Positions 1-5,692 of a stretch of 5,692 nucleotides of DNA are shown here, piece by piece. Within the stretch, counting starts at the first letter, position 1. Each line of letters begins with the position of its first letter. This DNA comes from Bacillota bacterium (GTDB lineage Bacteria; Bacillota; Clostridia; Lachnospirales; Bianqueaceae). The stretch spans positions 1 through 5,692 of the forward strand of contig JAFUJY010000012.1 of assembly GCA_017467985.1 (NCBI GenBank), in the 5' to 3' direction. The notes below the pieces were generated by a model. That model worked only from the letters and a program-made list of their open reading frames with translations. It had not been told where the DNA came from and did not search any database. Both the position numbers and the translations under genes were made by a program.

Positions 1-651
1 GCCCAATAACTGGCCTTCCATACTATAATCCCCGGCGGGCATAGGTGTCAGCTCCCACAGCTTACCAATATCGTGAAGTAGTGCCGCCGTAATTACCAGG
101 TCCCGATTCACCGGAGAATACTTCCCGGCTAAATACTCTGCAATACCGGCTACAGAAGTCACATGCTCCAAATATCCACCCACAAAATTATGATGAACGC
201 TCTTGGCCGCCGGATGAATGCGGATTTTAGCCACCAGCTCACTATCATTTTTATAAAATACATCCAACAGCTGTCTCAGATAGCGGTCATTGACCTGACT
301 GATATAGCTTAAAATCTGCTGGTACATTTCATCCATATTCTTCTCGGTACAGGGCGAATAATCTGCCGGATTATACTCTCCTGCATCTGCACGACGCAAA
401 CGGGTAATGTTCAGCTGCAGTTCGCTCTGGAAGGAGGTCACCTGGGCATCAACTTTAATAAAATCCCCCTTGGCAAACTAACCGATCTGCATATTAATCT
501 CCCATACCTTTGCGGAGATGGTGCCGGTTTTGTCCTGCAATGTCAAAGACAGGTAGTTTTTCCCTGCCTTAGTTCGAAACATAGCTCTATCTTTACACAA
601 ATAATATTCAACGACTCTCTGGCCTTCTTGTAAATCTTTTATATACTGCAT
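1..651 (-). pseudogene. yhaM: YhaM-family 3'-5' exoribonuclease (OB fold + HD domain), interrupted by an in-frame TAG; 3' end outside window
   Basis: The frame from the ATG at 649-651 to the left edge spans 217 codons, and codon 58 is TAG. The first 57 residues are the start of an OB-fold nucleic-acid-binding domain (MQYIKDLQEG, then LTLQDKTGTISAKVWEIN). After the stop the same frame runs open for 159 codons and continues the family pattern: the rest of the OB fold (FAKGDFIKVDAQVTSF, LQLNITRLRRA), a helical linker, then an HD phosphohydrolase domain with SVHHNFVGGYLEHV (H153, H154, H163) and LLHDIGK (H193, D194). Known YhaM proteins are cytoplasmic metal-dependent 3'-5' exonucleases of about 310 residues, so roughly the last third is missing at the edge. 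Promoter, ribosome site and all visible HD residues are intact, so the lesion is recent, is read through, or is a sequence error. As written, only a 57-residue OB fragment would be made. The family call is firm; functional status is open. Confidence 0.85.
478..480 (-). other. In-frame amber (TAG) codon inside the yhaM-like gene
   Basis: The minus strand reads ATC GGT TAG TTT GCC, with family-like sequence on both sides in the same frame, so a substitution rather than an indel is responsible. It falls in the OB fold, between the WEIN strand and the FAKGDFIKV strand. One base change would restore Gln, Glu, Lys, Trp, Leu, Ser or Tyr. No recognised readthrough context follows (TTT G rather than CAATTA or CTA). 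Confidence 0.9.
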
Positions 652-658
652 ATTGAAT

Positions 659-664
659 CCCTCC
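659..664 (-). promoter_or_regulatory. Shine-Dalgarno site that decides the yhaM-like start
   Basis: GGAGGG on the minus strand lies 7 nt before the ATG at 649-651. A longer reading from the TTG at 664-666 would place the start inside this ribosome site and add five residues (MEGFN) not expected in the family. The ATG is therefore the better start. Confidence 0.85.
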
Positions 665-676
665 AATCTACCTTGT

Positions 677-685
677 ATTATAGCA
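677..685 (-). promoter_or_regulatory. Extended -10 promoter for the yhaM-like gene
   Basis: The minus strand carries TGCTATAAT, a perfect extended -10 element (TGn plus the TATAAT consensus). A convincing -35 box is missing: the hexamer 17 nt upstream is TATTCA, a weak match, and extended -10 promoters often do without one. Transcription would begin near 670, giving a leader of about 20 nt that contains the GGAGGG ribosome site. It lies just downstream of the htrA terminator, so the yhaM-like gene appears to be its own transcription unit. Confidence 0.75.
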
Positions 686-710
686 GACTTTTGGAGATTT
701 GAATATACCC

Positions 711-744
711 AAAATAAAAAATCCCCCTTATTCCAGGGGGATTC
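711..744 (-). terminator. Intrinsic terminator of the htrA-like gene
   Basis: An 8-bp perfect stem, AATCCCCC (minus strand, from 743) with GGGGGATT (ending at 720), can gain a ninth A-T pair and closes a 6-nt loop. On the minus strand it is followed by TTTTTATTTT. It begins about 10 nt after the htrA TAA stop. Stem, loop and T tract are all as expected for a Rho-independent terminator of leftward transcription. Confidence 0.93.
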
Positions 745-753
745 AAATACAAC

Positions 754-2250
754 TTACTGGGGCTTTTGCTGAATGGTTACAGTCAGTTCTACAGATTCGG
801 CCTCGCCGCCATTCATGTAGTTACGCAAAACTTCGATCGTAACCGTTTCACCGATTTCACACTCATTCAGCCATTCCTTCAGATCGTCAAAATCAGAAAT
901 GGCGTTGCCATTAAAACTGATGATTACATCATAAATCTCCAAACCGGCCTGATCCACCGGGCTGCCTTCCACCACTTCTGCTACCAGCACACCCATGGGC
1001 AGACCATAATATTCAGCCCAGGTAACATTGCTGTTGCTGCTGGGAGTAAAGCTCATGGCATCGTATCCCATAAAGCCCATATAAGGTCTGACAACAAAAC
1101 CATCTGTGATCAAATCCTCAATGATACTCTTCGCAGTGGACGTGGGAACCGCAAAACCAATGCCTTCGGAGTTTTCAATGGTCATACCCAGCGTAAAACC
1201 AATAATTTCACCACGGCCATTCACCAGGACTCCGCTGGTATTTACGCCTGCATCCGTCTGGATCATATCAATCGTATATGCCTGATTATTAATCGTTACG
1301 CTAATAGCACGCTCCATACCGCTGATGGCTCCCAGAGAAGGAGTACTGTAGTAACCTAAGGGAGAACTAAAGGTTAAGGCCAAATCGCCCAGCACCAGAC
1401 CTTCACTGTCACCCATGGTGGCAACCTTGATATTGCTGCGCTGCTCCTCATCAATATCCTGCTTTTTTACTTTAATCACAGCCATGTCCGTATCAATATC
1501 CGTGCCCTGCAGCTCCGGAAAATACATGTGCTCGTCATCCTCACCGAAAATAACGCTCACATTGCTGGTGGCTGCCAGAAGATGATAGTTGGTGGCAATA
1601 TACACATACTCACTATCCTCGGCCACAACAGCACCGGTGGCATACTGAGAATCGGTAATAATGGTGACCAGTGACTTGGACACATCTTCAACAATGTCTG
1701 CCACGCTTTCATAGCTGGTATTCTGCAGATTTCCTGCCTCCGTACGCTGGATCTCCCCGGCCTCAGCCATGATAATATCATTTTCCTTATCGGCCTTGGA
1801 ATACCCCAGATAACTGCCTGCTACAGCGGCACCAAAGGCGGAACCTGCTGCAATCAGGATGCACAAGATGACCACAAATACCTTTGCAGCCTTGCCGCTC
1901 TTCTTTTTCGGCTGCTGGGGGGGCTGATATCCCGGATACCCTTGATATCCCGGATATCCATTATAATACTGACCATAACCGTAGGGCTGTTGATTATTAT
2001 AGCCATTGTAACCATATCCCTGCTGCTGATTATTATTATAACCATATCCCTGCTGTTGCTGCCCGGACTGATTCCACTGGGGATTATAATAATTCCACTG
2101 CTGGCTGGTCTGGGTATGATCCTGATGAATCTGACTGCCGGTATAACGATACTGGGTATTGGTCTCTTCTTCTGCCGGCGCTTCTGCGGTTACATCCAAC
2201 GCTTCGTCTTTCTGCTCCTGGACTTCATTTAACTCTTTATTCTCGTCCAT
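754..2250 (-). CDS. htrA: HtrA/DegP-like membrane-anchored S1C protein with PDZ domain; atypical nucleophile loop
   Basis: 498 residues, starting at the ATG at 2248-2250 behind AGGAGGT (2258-2264). Order: acidic N-terminus (1-30); Q/N/Y/G-rich segment (about 50-113); KKK at 115-117; one membrane helix (about 124-149), with the positive residues placing the N-terminus inside; an extracellular trypsin-like domain (about 180-385); one PDZ domain (about 388-480). HtrA proteins degrade or hold misfolded envelope proteins. The catalytic His is H223 (TNYHLL, usually TNNHVV) and the Asp is D255 (TDMAVIKV). The expected nucleophile motif TDAAINPGNSGGPLVN is instead TDAGVNTSGVLVN: S339 can be aligned to the catalytic Ser, but three residues are missing and the second Gly is Val, which should disturb the oxyanion hole. 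Protease activity is therefore uncertain, and a chaperone-like or sensing role is possible. It has its own likely promoter and terminator and lies downstream of a two-component system that may control it (inference). Confidence 0.9.
   Translation of the reverse strand: MDENKELNEVQEQKDEALDVTAEAPAEEETNTQYRYTGSQIHQDHTQTSQQWNYYNPQWNQSGQQQQGYGYNNNQQQGYGYNGYNNQQPYGYGQYYNGYPGYQGYPGYQPPQQPKKKSGKAAKVFVVILCILIAAGSAFGAAVAGSYLGYSKADKENDIIMAEAGEIQRTEAGNLQNTSYESVADIVEDVSKSLVTIITDSQYATGAVVAEDSEYVYIATNYHLLAATSNVSVIFGEDDEHMYFPELQGTDIDTDMAVIKVKKQDIDEEQRSNIKVATMGDSEGLVLGDLALTFSSPLGYYSTPSLGAISGMERAISVTINNQAYTIDMIQTDAGVNTSGVLVNGRGEIIGFTLGMTIENSEGIGFAVPTSTAKSIIEDLITDGFVVRPYMGFMGYDAMSFTPSSNSNVTWAEYYGLPMGVLVAEVVEGSPVDQAGLEIYDVIISFNGNAISDFDDLKEWLNECEIGETVTIEVLRNYMNGGEAESVELTVTIQQKPQ
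1909..2100 (-). repeat. Low-complexity tract in htrA encoding Q/N/Y/G-rich short repeats
   Basis: It encodes residues 51-114 of the HtrA-like protein. Of residues 51-110, 15 are Tyr, 15 Gln, 12 Gly and 10 Asn. The decapeptide unit QQQGYGYNNN is followed by QQQGYGYNGY, seen in DNA as a near-identical 20-mer at 2009-2028 and 2039-2058 (one mismatch, 30-nt period). A second block, GYPGYQGYPGYQ, comes from an 18-nt-period duplication at 1925-1940 and 1943-1959. The tract stays in frame and ends just before the KKK that flanks the membrane helix. It would lie in the cytoplasm. Confidence 0.85.
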
Positions 2251-2272
2251 TCAAACTACCTCCTCTTATTCT

Positions 2273-2287
2273 ACGCCCAAAAGGCGT
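2273..2287 (-). promoter_or_regulatory. Small hairpin in the htrA leader
   Basis: ACGCC and GGCGT form a 5-bp stem around a 5-nt loop, 8 nt before the AGGAGGT ribosome site of htrA on the minus strand. It would be transcribed from the predicted promoter at 2312-2340. The minus strand has no T tract after it, so it is not a terminator for htrA. A role in translation or message stability is only a guess. Confidence 0.3.
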
Positions 2288-2311
2288 TTATCTTTCTGAT
2301 ATGTCTATATC

Positions 2312-2340
2312 ATAATAGCTATCTTTTAACTGCGTATGAA
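2312..2340 (-). promoter_or_regulatory. Probable sigma-A-type promoter of the htrA-like gene
   Basis: On the minus strand TTCATA (2335-2340, 4 of 6 to TTGACA) and TATTAT (2312-2317, 5 of 6 to TATAAT) are separated by exactly 17 bp. Transcription would start near 2305, giving a leader of about 55 nt. The promoter sits in the 118-nt gap after the kinase gene. No convincing terminator separates the two genes, so htrA could also receive readthrough from the regulator-kinase operon. Confidence 0.55.
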
Positions 2341-2352
2341 CAGAAGTTGAAG

Positions 2353-2367
2353 AATTTCCGGGAAATT
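2353..2367. promoter_or_regulatory. Perfect 7-bp inverted repeat upstream of the htrA promoter (possible operator)
   Basis: AATTTCC and GGAAATT are arranged around a single central base, directly after the kinase stop codon and about 12 bp upstream of the predicted -35 of htrA. The one-base centre and AT-rich arms make it a poor RNA hairpin, and no T tract follows on the minus strand, so it does not look like a terminator. The position would suit an activator site, but OmpR-family regulators usually bind direct repeats, so any link to the neighbouring regulator is speculative. Confidence 0.3.
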
Positions 2368-2368
2368 G

Positions 2369-3895
2369 TTACTTCTTTTCCACAAAGCTTACTTGATTGG
2401 CCAGGGGCAGTGTAAATTCAAAACGAGTACCCTCGCCTTCTTTACTATACACCTGAATTCCTTCCCCATGATTCACAATAATTTGCTTTACAATGGCCAG
2501 CCCCAATCCCATACCCGTCTTATTCAAGCCTCTGGACTTATCGCCCTTATGGAATCGCTCAAAGATATGGCGCATGGACTCTTCATCCATACCAATACCT
2601 GTATCTGCCACTGCTATAAATGCTTTTTTGTTGACAATACTGGTCTCCACCGTAATGGAATCACCCTCGCCGGTAAACTTAATTGCATTGTCCACCAAAT
2701 TATAGATTACCCGCTGCAGCTTGTCCATATCCGCATTAACATACAATTTTTCCTGCAAAAACTTAAACTCAATCTGCAGTTTCTTTTCCTCCGCTCGCTG
2801 TTCAAAGCCAAGCGTCAGTTTCAGAATCATCTCGTTAATGTCAAAACGGCTGACATGCAACTCATCCTGACCGGATTCCATCCGGGTTAACAGCAGCAGG
2901 TCATTGGCCAGCTTACTCAAACGATTGGTTTCGTTGAAAACAATCTGCAAATATTTATCATACTGATCCGGCGGAATCACATCATCCAGCATCGCCTGTA
3001 CAAACCCTCGAATGGAGGTCAGCGGCGAACGAAAATCGTGAGAGATATTCGCAATAAAGGCCTGCTGCGTTGCTTCCACTTCCTGGAGTTCCGTCGCCAT
3101 CAGATTAAATGTCTGGGCCAAATCTGCAATCTCGTCCCGGGAATGAATCTCTACCTTTTGGCTAAAATCCCCCTGGGTAATGGCTGCAGCGATTTCCCGC
3201 ATCTGATTGACCGGCGTAACAATGCTGTTGGCCAAGCTCAAAATCATGATCGCAACCACAATACTGATCAGTGTAAAGGTAATCAGTATAATAAACATTG
3301 TGGTCTGTACACTTTGCGAGATTCCTTCCAAGCTGATATTCAAAAGAACCACTGCCACCGCATCCTGGGTCATATACATATTTCCCATCAGGGGCTGCCG
3401 CTCTATATAGGGCGTGGAATAGGCCAAAGTTAGAGTTTTTTGACTGTAGTATTCCGGGAATTGATCCATGTACATACTTTCATCATCCCGCCCGGAACGA
3501 ATAGTCTCAATGAAGGCAGAACTCTGGGAAGTCAACTGCAAATCCTGGGAATCCCGACTGCCGCCCAAGCGAATGGTGGGGATCATAATGGACCCGTCCA
3601 GTTTACTCTCCGGTTCCAAACAAATCCAGATCTCGATCCCCTTCGCCCGTGCAACTGCGTCCAACTTGTCTCGCATATATGCGTCACTGGTCAGATCGCC
3701 GGTTTCCAGCGTTTCCTGAATGATCTGCTTGGTGGTCAGCAAATCTTCCTCTGAACGTTCAATCATATAGGACTGAAAAATTCTGGGGAAGATTCCCAAA
3801 ATAAACACGAAGATCATCATCACAATGATCAGATATACACTGAGCAATTTGAACCGCATTGAGAAAAACCATTTATGTGTTTTCTCTAATGACAT
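2369..3895 (-). CDS. HAMP-domain sensor histidine kinase
   Basis: 508 residues. It autophosphorylates on histidine and should donate the phosphate to the regulator encoded just upstream. Membrane helix 1 (about 17-37) and helix 2 (about 199-222) bracket an extracellular sensor region of about 160 residues in which I recognise no named fold. A HAMP linker follows (about 220-272), then the HisKA dimerisation domain with the H box SHDFRSPL (phosphorylated H286), then the ATPase domain with the N box (NLVDNAIKF, N403), G1 (DTGIGM, 431-436), F box (IFERFHKGD, 444-452) and G2 (GMGLGLAIVK, 461-470). All catalytic boxes are intact. The ATG at 3893-3895 lies 1 nt after the regulator stop (TAAGATG), and its ribosome site AAAGGA (3904-3909) is inside the regulator gene, so the two are probably translationally coupled. 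Architecture matches the WalK/PhoR/ResE group, but there is no PAS domain and the signal is unknown. Confidence 0.95.
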   Translation of the reverse strand: MSLEKTHKWFFSMRFKLLSVYLIIVMMIFVFILGIFPRIFQSYMIERSEEDLLTTKQIIQETLETGDLTSDAYMRDKLDAVARAKGIEIWICLEPESKLDGSIMIPTIRLGGSRDSQDLQLTSQSSAFIETIRSGRDDESMYMDQFPEYYSQKTLTLAYSTPYIERQPLMGNMYMTQDAVAVVLLNISLEGISQSVQTTMFIILITFTLISIVVAIMILSLANSIVTPVNQMREIAAAITQGDFSQKVEIHSRDEIADLAQTFNLMATELQEVEATQQAFIANISHDFRSPLTSIRGFVQAMLDDVIPPDQYDKYLQIVFNETNRLSKLANDLLLLTRMESGQDELHVSRFDINEMILKLTLGFEQRAEEKKLQIEFKFLQEKLYVNADMDKLQRVIYNLVDNAIKFTGEGDSITVETSIVNKKAFIAVADTGIGMDEESMRHIFERFHKGDKSRGLNKTGMGLGLAIVKQIIVNHGEGIQVYSKEGEGTRFEFTLPLANQVSFVEKK

Positions 3896-3896
3896 C

Positions 3897-4595
3897 TTAC
3901 TTATCCTTTACTTCGAATTTGTATCCAACACCCCATACGGTCTTGATGCTCCAAGGCTCGGCATGCTCATCGTTGTCCAACTTTTCGCGGATACGCTTGA
4001 TATGCACGTCTACAGTACGGGTATCGCCGTAATACTCATATCCCCAGATCTGGTTCAACAGCTGCTCTCTGGTAAATACCTGATTGGGATGAGATGCCAG
4101 GAAGAACAGCAGTTCCAATTCCTTGGGCGGCATTTCAATATCCTTATCCTTATAGTTTACAGAGTAATTGGACTGATTAATGATCAATCCGGGGAACATC
4201 AGCTTCTTGGTATTGGTTTCTTTGGTTTCACTGCGGCGCAGTACCGCCTTTACTCGGGCCACCAGCTCCTTATTATCGAAGGGCTTCACGATATAATCAT
4301 CAGCCCCCAGCTCCAGGCCCAGAACCTTGTCAAAAGTCTCGCCCTTGGCGGTCAGAAATACCACCGGAGTATTACCCTGCTTGCGGATTTCACGACAAGT
4401 TTCATAACCATCCATCTCCGGCATCATTACATCCAGAATCACCAGATTGGGATTGGATTTCTGCATTACTTTTAGCGCCTCGCGGCCATTGCTTGCCCGC
4501 TCGGTATCATAACCTTCTTTTACCAGATACAAACAAATAAGCTCCGCGATATTGGAATCATCATCTACTACCAAAATTTTCTGTTTTGCTGCCAT
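3897..4595 (-). CDS. OmpR/PhoB-family response regulator
   Basis: 232 residues, the usual length for this family. The receiver domain (about 5-120) has the acidic pair D11/D12, phosphoacceptor D55 in LVILDVMMPE, T82 in FLTAK and K104 in IVKPF. The winged-helix DNA-binding domain (about 130-228) has the family's PPKELELLFFLASHP opening, the recognition helix region DTRTVDVHIKRIREKL and the closing wing IKTVWGVGYKF. It should act as a phosphorylation-dependent transcription factor paired with the kinase that starts 1 nt downstream. It starts at the ATG at 4593-4595, 9 nt after AAAGGA (4605-4610), and 18 nt after the mutS2 stop. I saw no clear promoter in that gap, so it is probably cotranscribed with mutS2. 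It resembles WalR, PhoP and ResD types, but which one cannot be told from this window. Confidence 0.96.
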   Translation of the reverse strand: MAAKQKILVVDDDSNIAELICLYLVKEGYDTERASNGREALKVMQKSNPNLVILDVMMPEMDGYETCREIRKQGNTPVVFLTAKGETFDKVLGLELGADDYIVKPFDNKELVARVKAVLRRSETKETNTKKLMFPGLIINQSNYSVNYKDKDIEMPPKELELLFFLASHPNQVFTREQLLNQIWGYEYYGDTRTVDVHIKRIREKLDNDEHAEPWSIKTVWGVGYKFEVKDK

Positions 4596-4613
4596 TTTGA
4601 TTCATCCTTTCTT

Positions 4614-5692
4614 TTATTGTGTCTTCATTTCGACTATAGTTACACCGCTTTCGCCCTCACCGTAATTACCTAAGCGATAGGACTTTACCTGCGGACGGCG
4701 TTTTAAGAATTGCTGCACTTCCCGGCGCAGCACACCGGTGCCCTTACCATGAATAATGGTAATGCGCTCCAGTCCGGCCAAATAAACATCATCCAAATAC
4801 TTATCCACCACACCCAGGGCTTCTTCCGTACTCATTCCACGAAGATCCACCTCGGTGGCTACAGTTGCAGCCTTGCCAAAAGACCCGGCCCGTACCCCCT
4901 TATCCTGGTGTTTATTATCCTTCACCATCATGGGTTTGTCGTTCTTTTTCTGACGCTGCTCATCCTTTTCGTTCACAATGGATGTGATATCAGCGGCCTT
5001 TACATTCATCTGCAAAATACCCGCCTGCACCACCATCATACCACGGTTATCCGGAGGACTCAAAACAATACAATCCGCATCAATGGTGCCCATTCGAACC
5101 TTAACGCCCTTTTGCAGCTTCTTGATATCCACGCCGGACTTGCGCTTATCCGCTGCTGCCGCCAGGTCCTTTTCCATCTCAGCAGCACCCTTGCGCAGCT
5201 TGGCACGACTCTCCTCCAGGGTACGCATGTCAACCTTCGCACCGTCACGAATGGCTCGGTTCATGGCCTGAATGGTTTCATCCGCCTCTGCCTTGGCCTT
5301 CTTCAAAATATCCTTAGCTTCCTCACGGGCAGCTTTCAAAATCTTTTCCTGCTTTTCTGCTAACTTGGCCTCTTCAGCCTTGGCCTTTTTCTGCAGCGCA
5401 GAGATCTCCATACGCAGACTGCGGATCTTGTCCTGCTCCGCTTCGGCAGTGCGGCGGCGCATCTCCAGTTCGCTCATCATTTCTTCGAACTTGATGTCGT
5501 TACCTTCCAGCAGCTCCTTGGCTTTTTCGATAATCTGACCGGACAGACCCAGTCGAGAGGAAATGGCAAAAGCATTACTCTTGCCGGGCACACCAATCAG
5601 CAAACGATAGGTGGGTTTTAAGGTCTCCACATCAAATTCACAGCTGGCATTCTCCACCCCCTCGGTACTTAGAGCGTAAACTTTTAATTCAC
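4614..5692 (-). CDS. mutS2: MutS2 ATPase/Smr-domain protein, C-terminal part (5' end outside window)
   Basis: The frame is open to the right edge and shows about the last 358 residues of a protein that is usually near 780-800. Visible in order: the end of the MutS-type ATPase domain (ELKVYALSTEGVENA, then PTYRLLIGVPGKSNAFAISSRLGL); a long charged coiled coil (roughly 5540-5150); a KOW-like beta segment (VKVRMGTIDADCIVL to VVQAGILQMNV, about 5107-4990); a lysine-rich linker; and the C-terminal Smr domain (about 4853-4617) with EVDLRG, HGKGTGVLRREV and GVTIVEMK. MutS2 proteins are homodimeric and lack mismatch-binding activity. In Bacillus a homologue splits collided ribosomes, while in other species roles in suppressing recombination and Smr endonuclease activity are reported. 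The GTG at 5655-5657 is an internal Val, not a start. It leads the apparent mutS2-regulator-kinase operon. Nothing visible is damaged. Confidence 0.97.
   Translation of the reverse strand, partial: ELKVYALSTEGVENASCEFDVETLKPTYRLLIGVPGKSNAFAISSRLGLSGQIIEKAKELLEGNDIKFEEMMSELEMRRRTAEAEQDKIRSLRMEISALQKKAKAEEAKLAEKQEKILKAAREEAKDILKKAKAEADETIQAMNRAIRDGAKVDMRTLEESRAKLRKGAAEMEKDLAAAADKRKSGVDIKKLQKGVKVRMGTIDADCIVLSPPDNRGMMVVQAGILQMNVKAADITSIVNEKDEQRQKKNDKPMMVKDNKHQDKGVRAGSFGKAATVATEVDLRGMSTEEALGVVDKYLDDVYLAGLERITIIHGKGTGVLRREVQQFLKRRPQVKSYRLGNYGEGESGVTIVEMKTQ

Noticed and set aside
478..480. Pyrrolysine insertion at the TAG codon
   Set aside because: YhaM proteins are not known to use pyrrolysine, no pyl gene is in the window, and the site is in an OB-fold strand connection rather than an active site.
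664..666. TTG start for the yhaM-like gene
   Set aside because: It overlaps the GGAGGG ribosome site that serves the ATG at 649-651.
766..1359. Plus-strand open frame of 197 codons opposite the htrA protease and PDZ region
   Set aside because: It lies wholly antisense to a well-supported gene, has no family-like sequence, and its low-complexity product looks like a mirror of the real frame.
1925..2060. Tandem repeats as a CRISPR array
   Set aside because: The units are short, have no unique spacers, are multiples of three in period and encode an in-frame repetitive peptide.
2353..2367. Inverted repeat after the kinase stop as a terminator
   Set aside because: A real RNA hairpin would have only about six mostly A-U pairs with a 3-nt loop, and no T tract follows on the minus strand.
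2366..2890. Plus-strand open frame of 174 codons opposite the kinase ATPase domain
   Set aside because: It is a shadow of the kinase gene, and its translation has no recognisable motif.
3825..4475. Plus-strand open frame of 216 codons opposite the response regulator
   Set aside because: It is antisense to a regulator with every conserved residue in place and crosses the kinase-regulator junction. No domain is recognisable.
5655..5657. GTG as a start for a shorter MutS2 or a separate Smr protein
   Set aside because: The frame is open upstream to the edge and encodes ELKVYALSTEGVENA, which is normal internal MutS2 sequence, so the GTG is an internal Val codon.

Overview
The window looks like chromosomal DNA from a Gram-positive, low-to-moderate GC Clostridia bacterium, most likely Lachnospiraceae or a close relative. 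The evidence is the set of gene families (MutS2 with a Smr domain, an OmpR/PhoB-type regulator with a HAMP kinase, a membrane-anchored HtrA protein and a YhaM-type OB/HD protein), strong AGGAGG-like ribosome binding sites, and the SHDFRSPL form of the kinase H box. All genes lie on the minus strand, so transcription runs from right to left. I assign no gene to the plus strand.

Layout in the order of transcription. The 3' part of mutS2 enters from the right edge (5692 to 4614). It is followed after 18 nt by a response regulator (4595-3897), then after 1 nt by its sensor histidine kinase (3895-2369). These three look like one operon. A 118-nt gap carries a plausible promoter and small dyads, and leads into an HtrA-like membrane protein (2250-754), which ends at a strong intrinsic terminator (711-744). 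Immediately downstream an extended -10 promoter (677-685) and a good Shine-Dalgarno site drive a YhaM-family OB-fold/HD-domain gene (651 to the left edge). That gene is interrupted by one in-frame TAG at codon 58.

How the genes may work together. The regulator and kinase form a textbook cognate pair whose signal is unknown. The adjacent htrA-like gene is a natural candidate target, because two-component systems often sit beside envelope proteases, but nothing here proves it. MutS2 (ribosome collision rescue and/or recombination control) and YhaM (3'-5' exonuclease) are housekeeping nucleic-acid proteins.

The points worth a second look are: the lone amber codon in an otherwise intact yhaM-like frame; the shortened nucleophile loop of the HtrA protein, which suggests altered or lost protease activity; and the 60-residue cytoplasmic segment of the HtrA protein, 52 of whose residues are Tyr, Gln, Asn or Gly. 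I found no RNA gene, CRISPR array, mobile element or clearly new multi-gene system. Apart from the three points above, this is an ordinary core-genome region.
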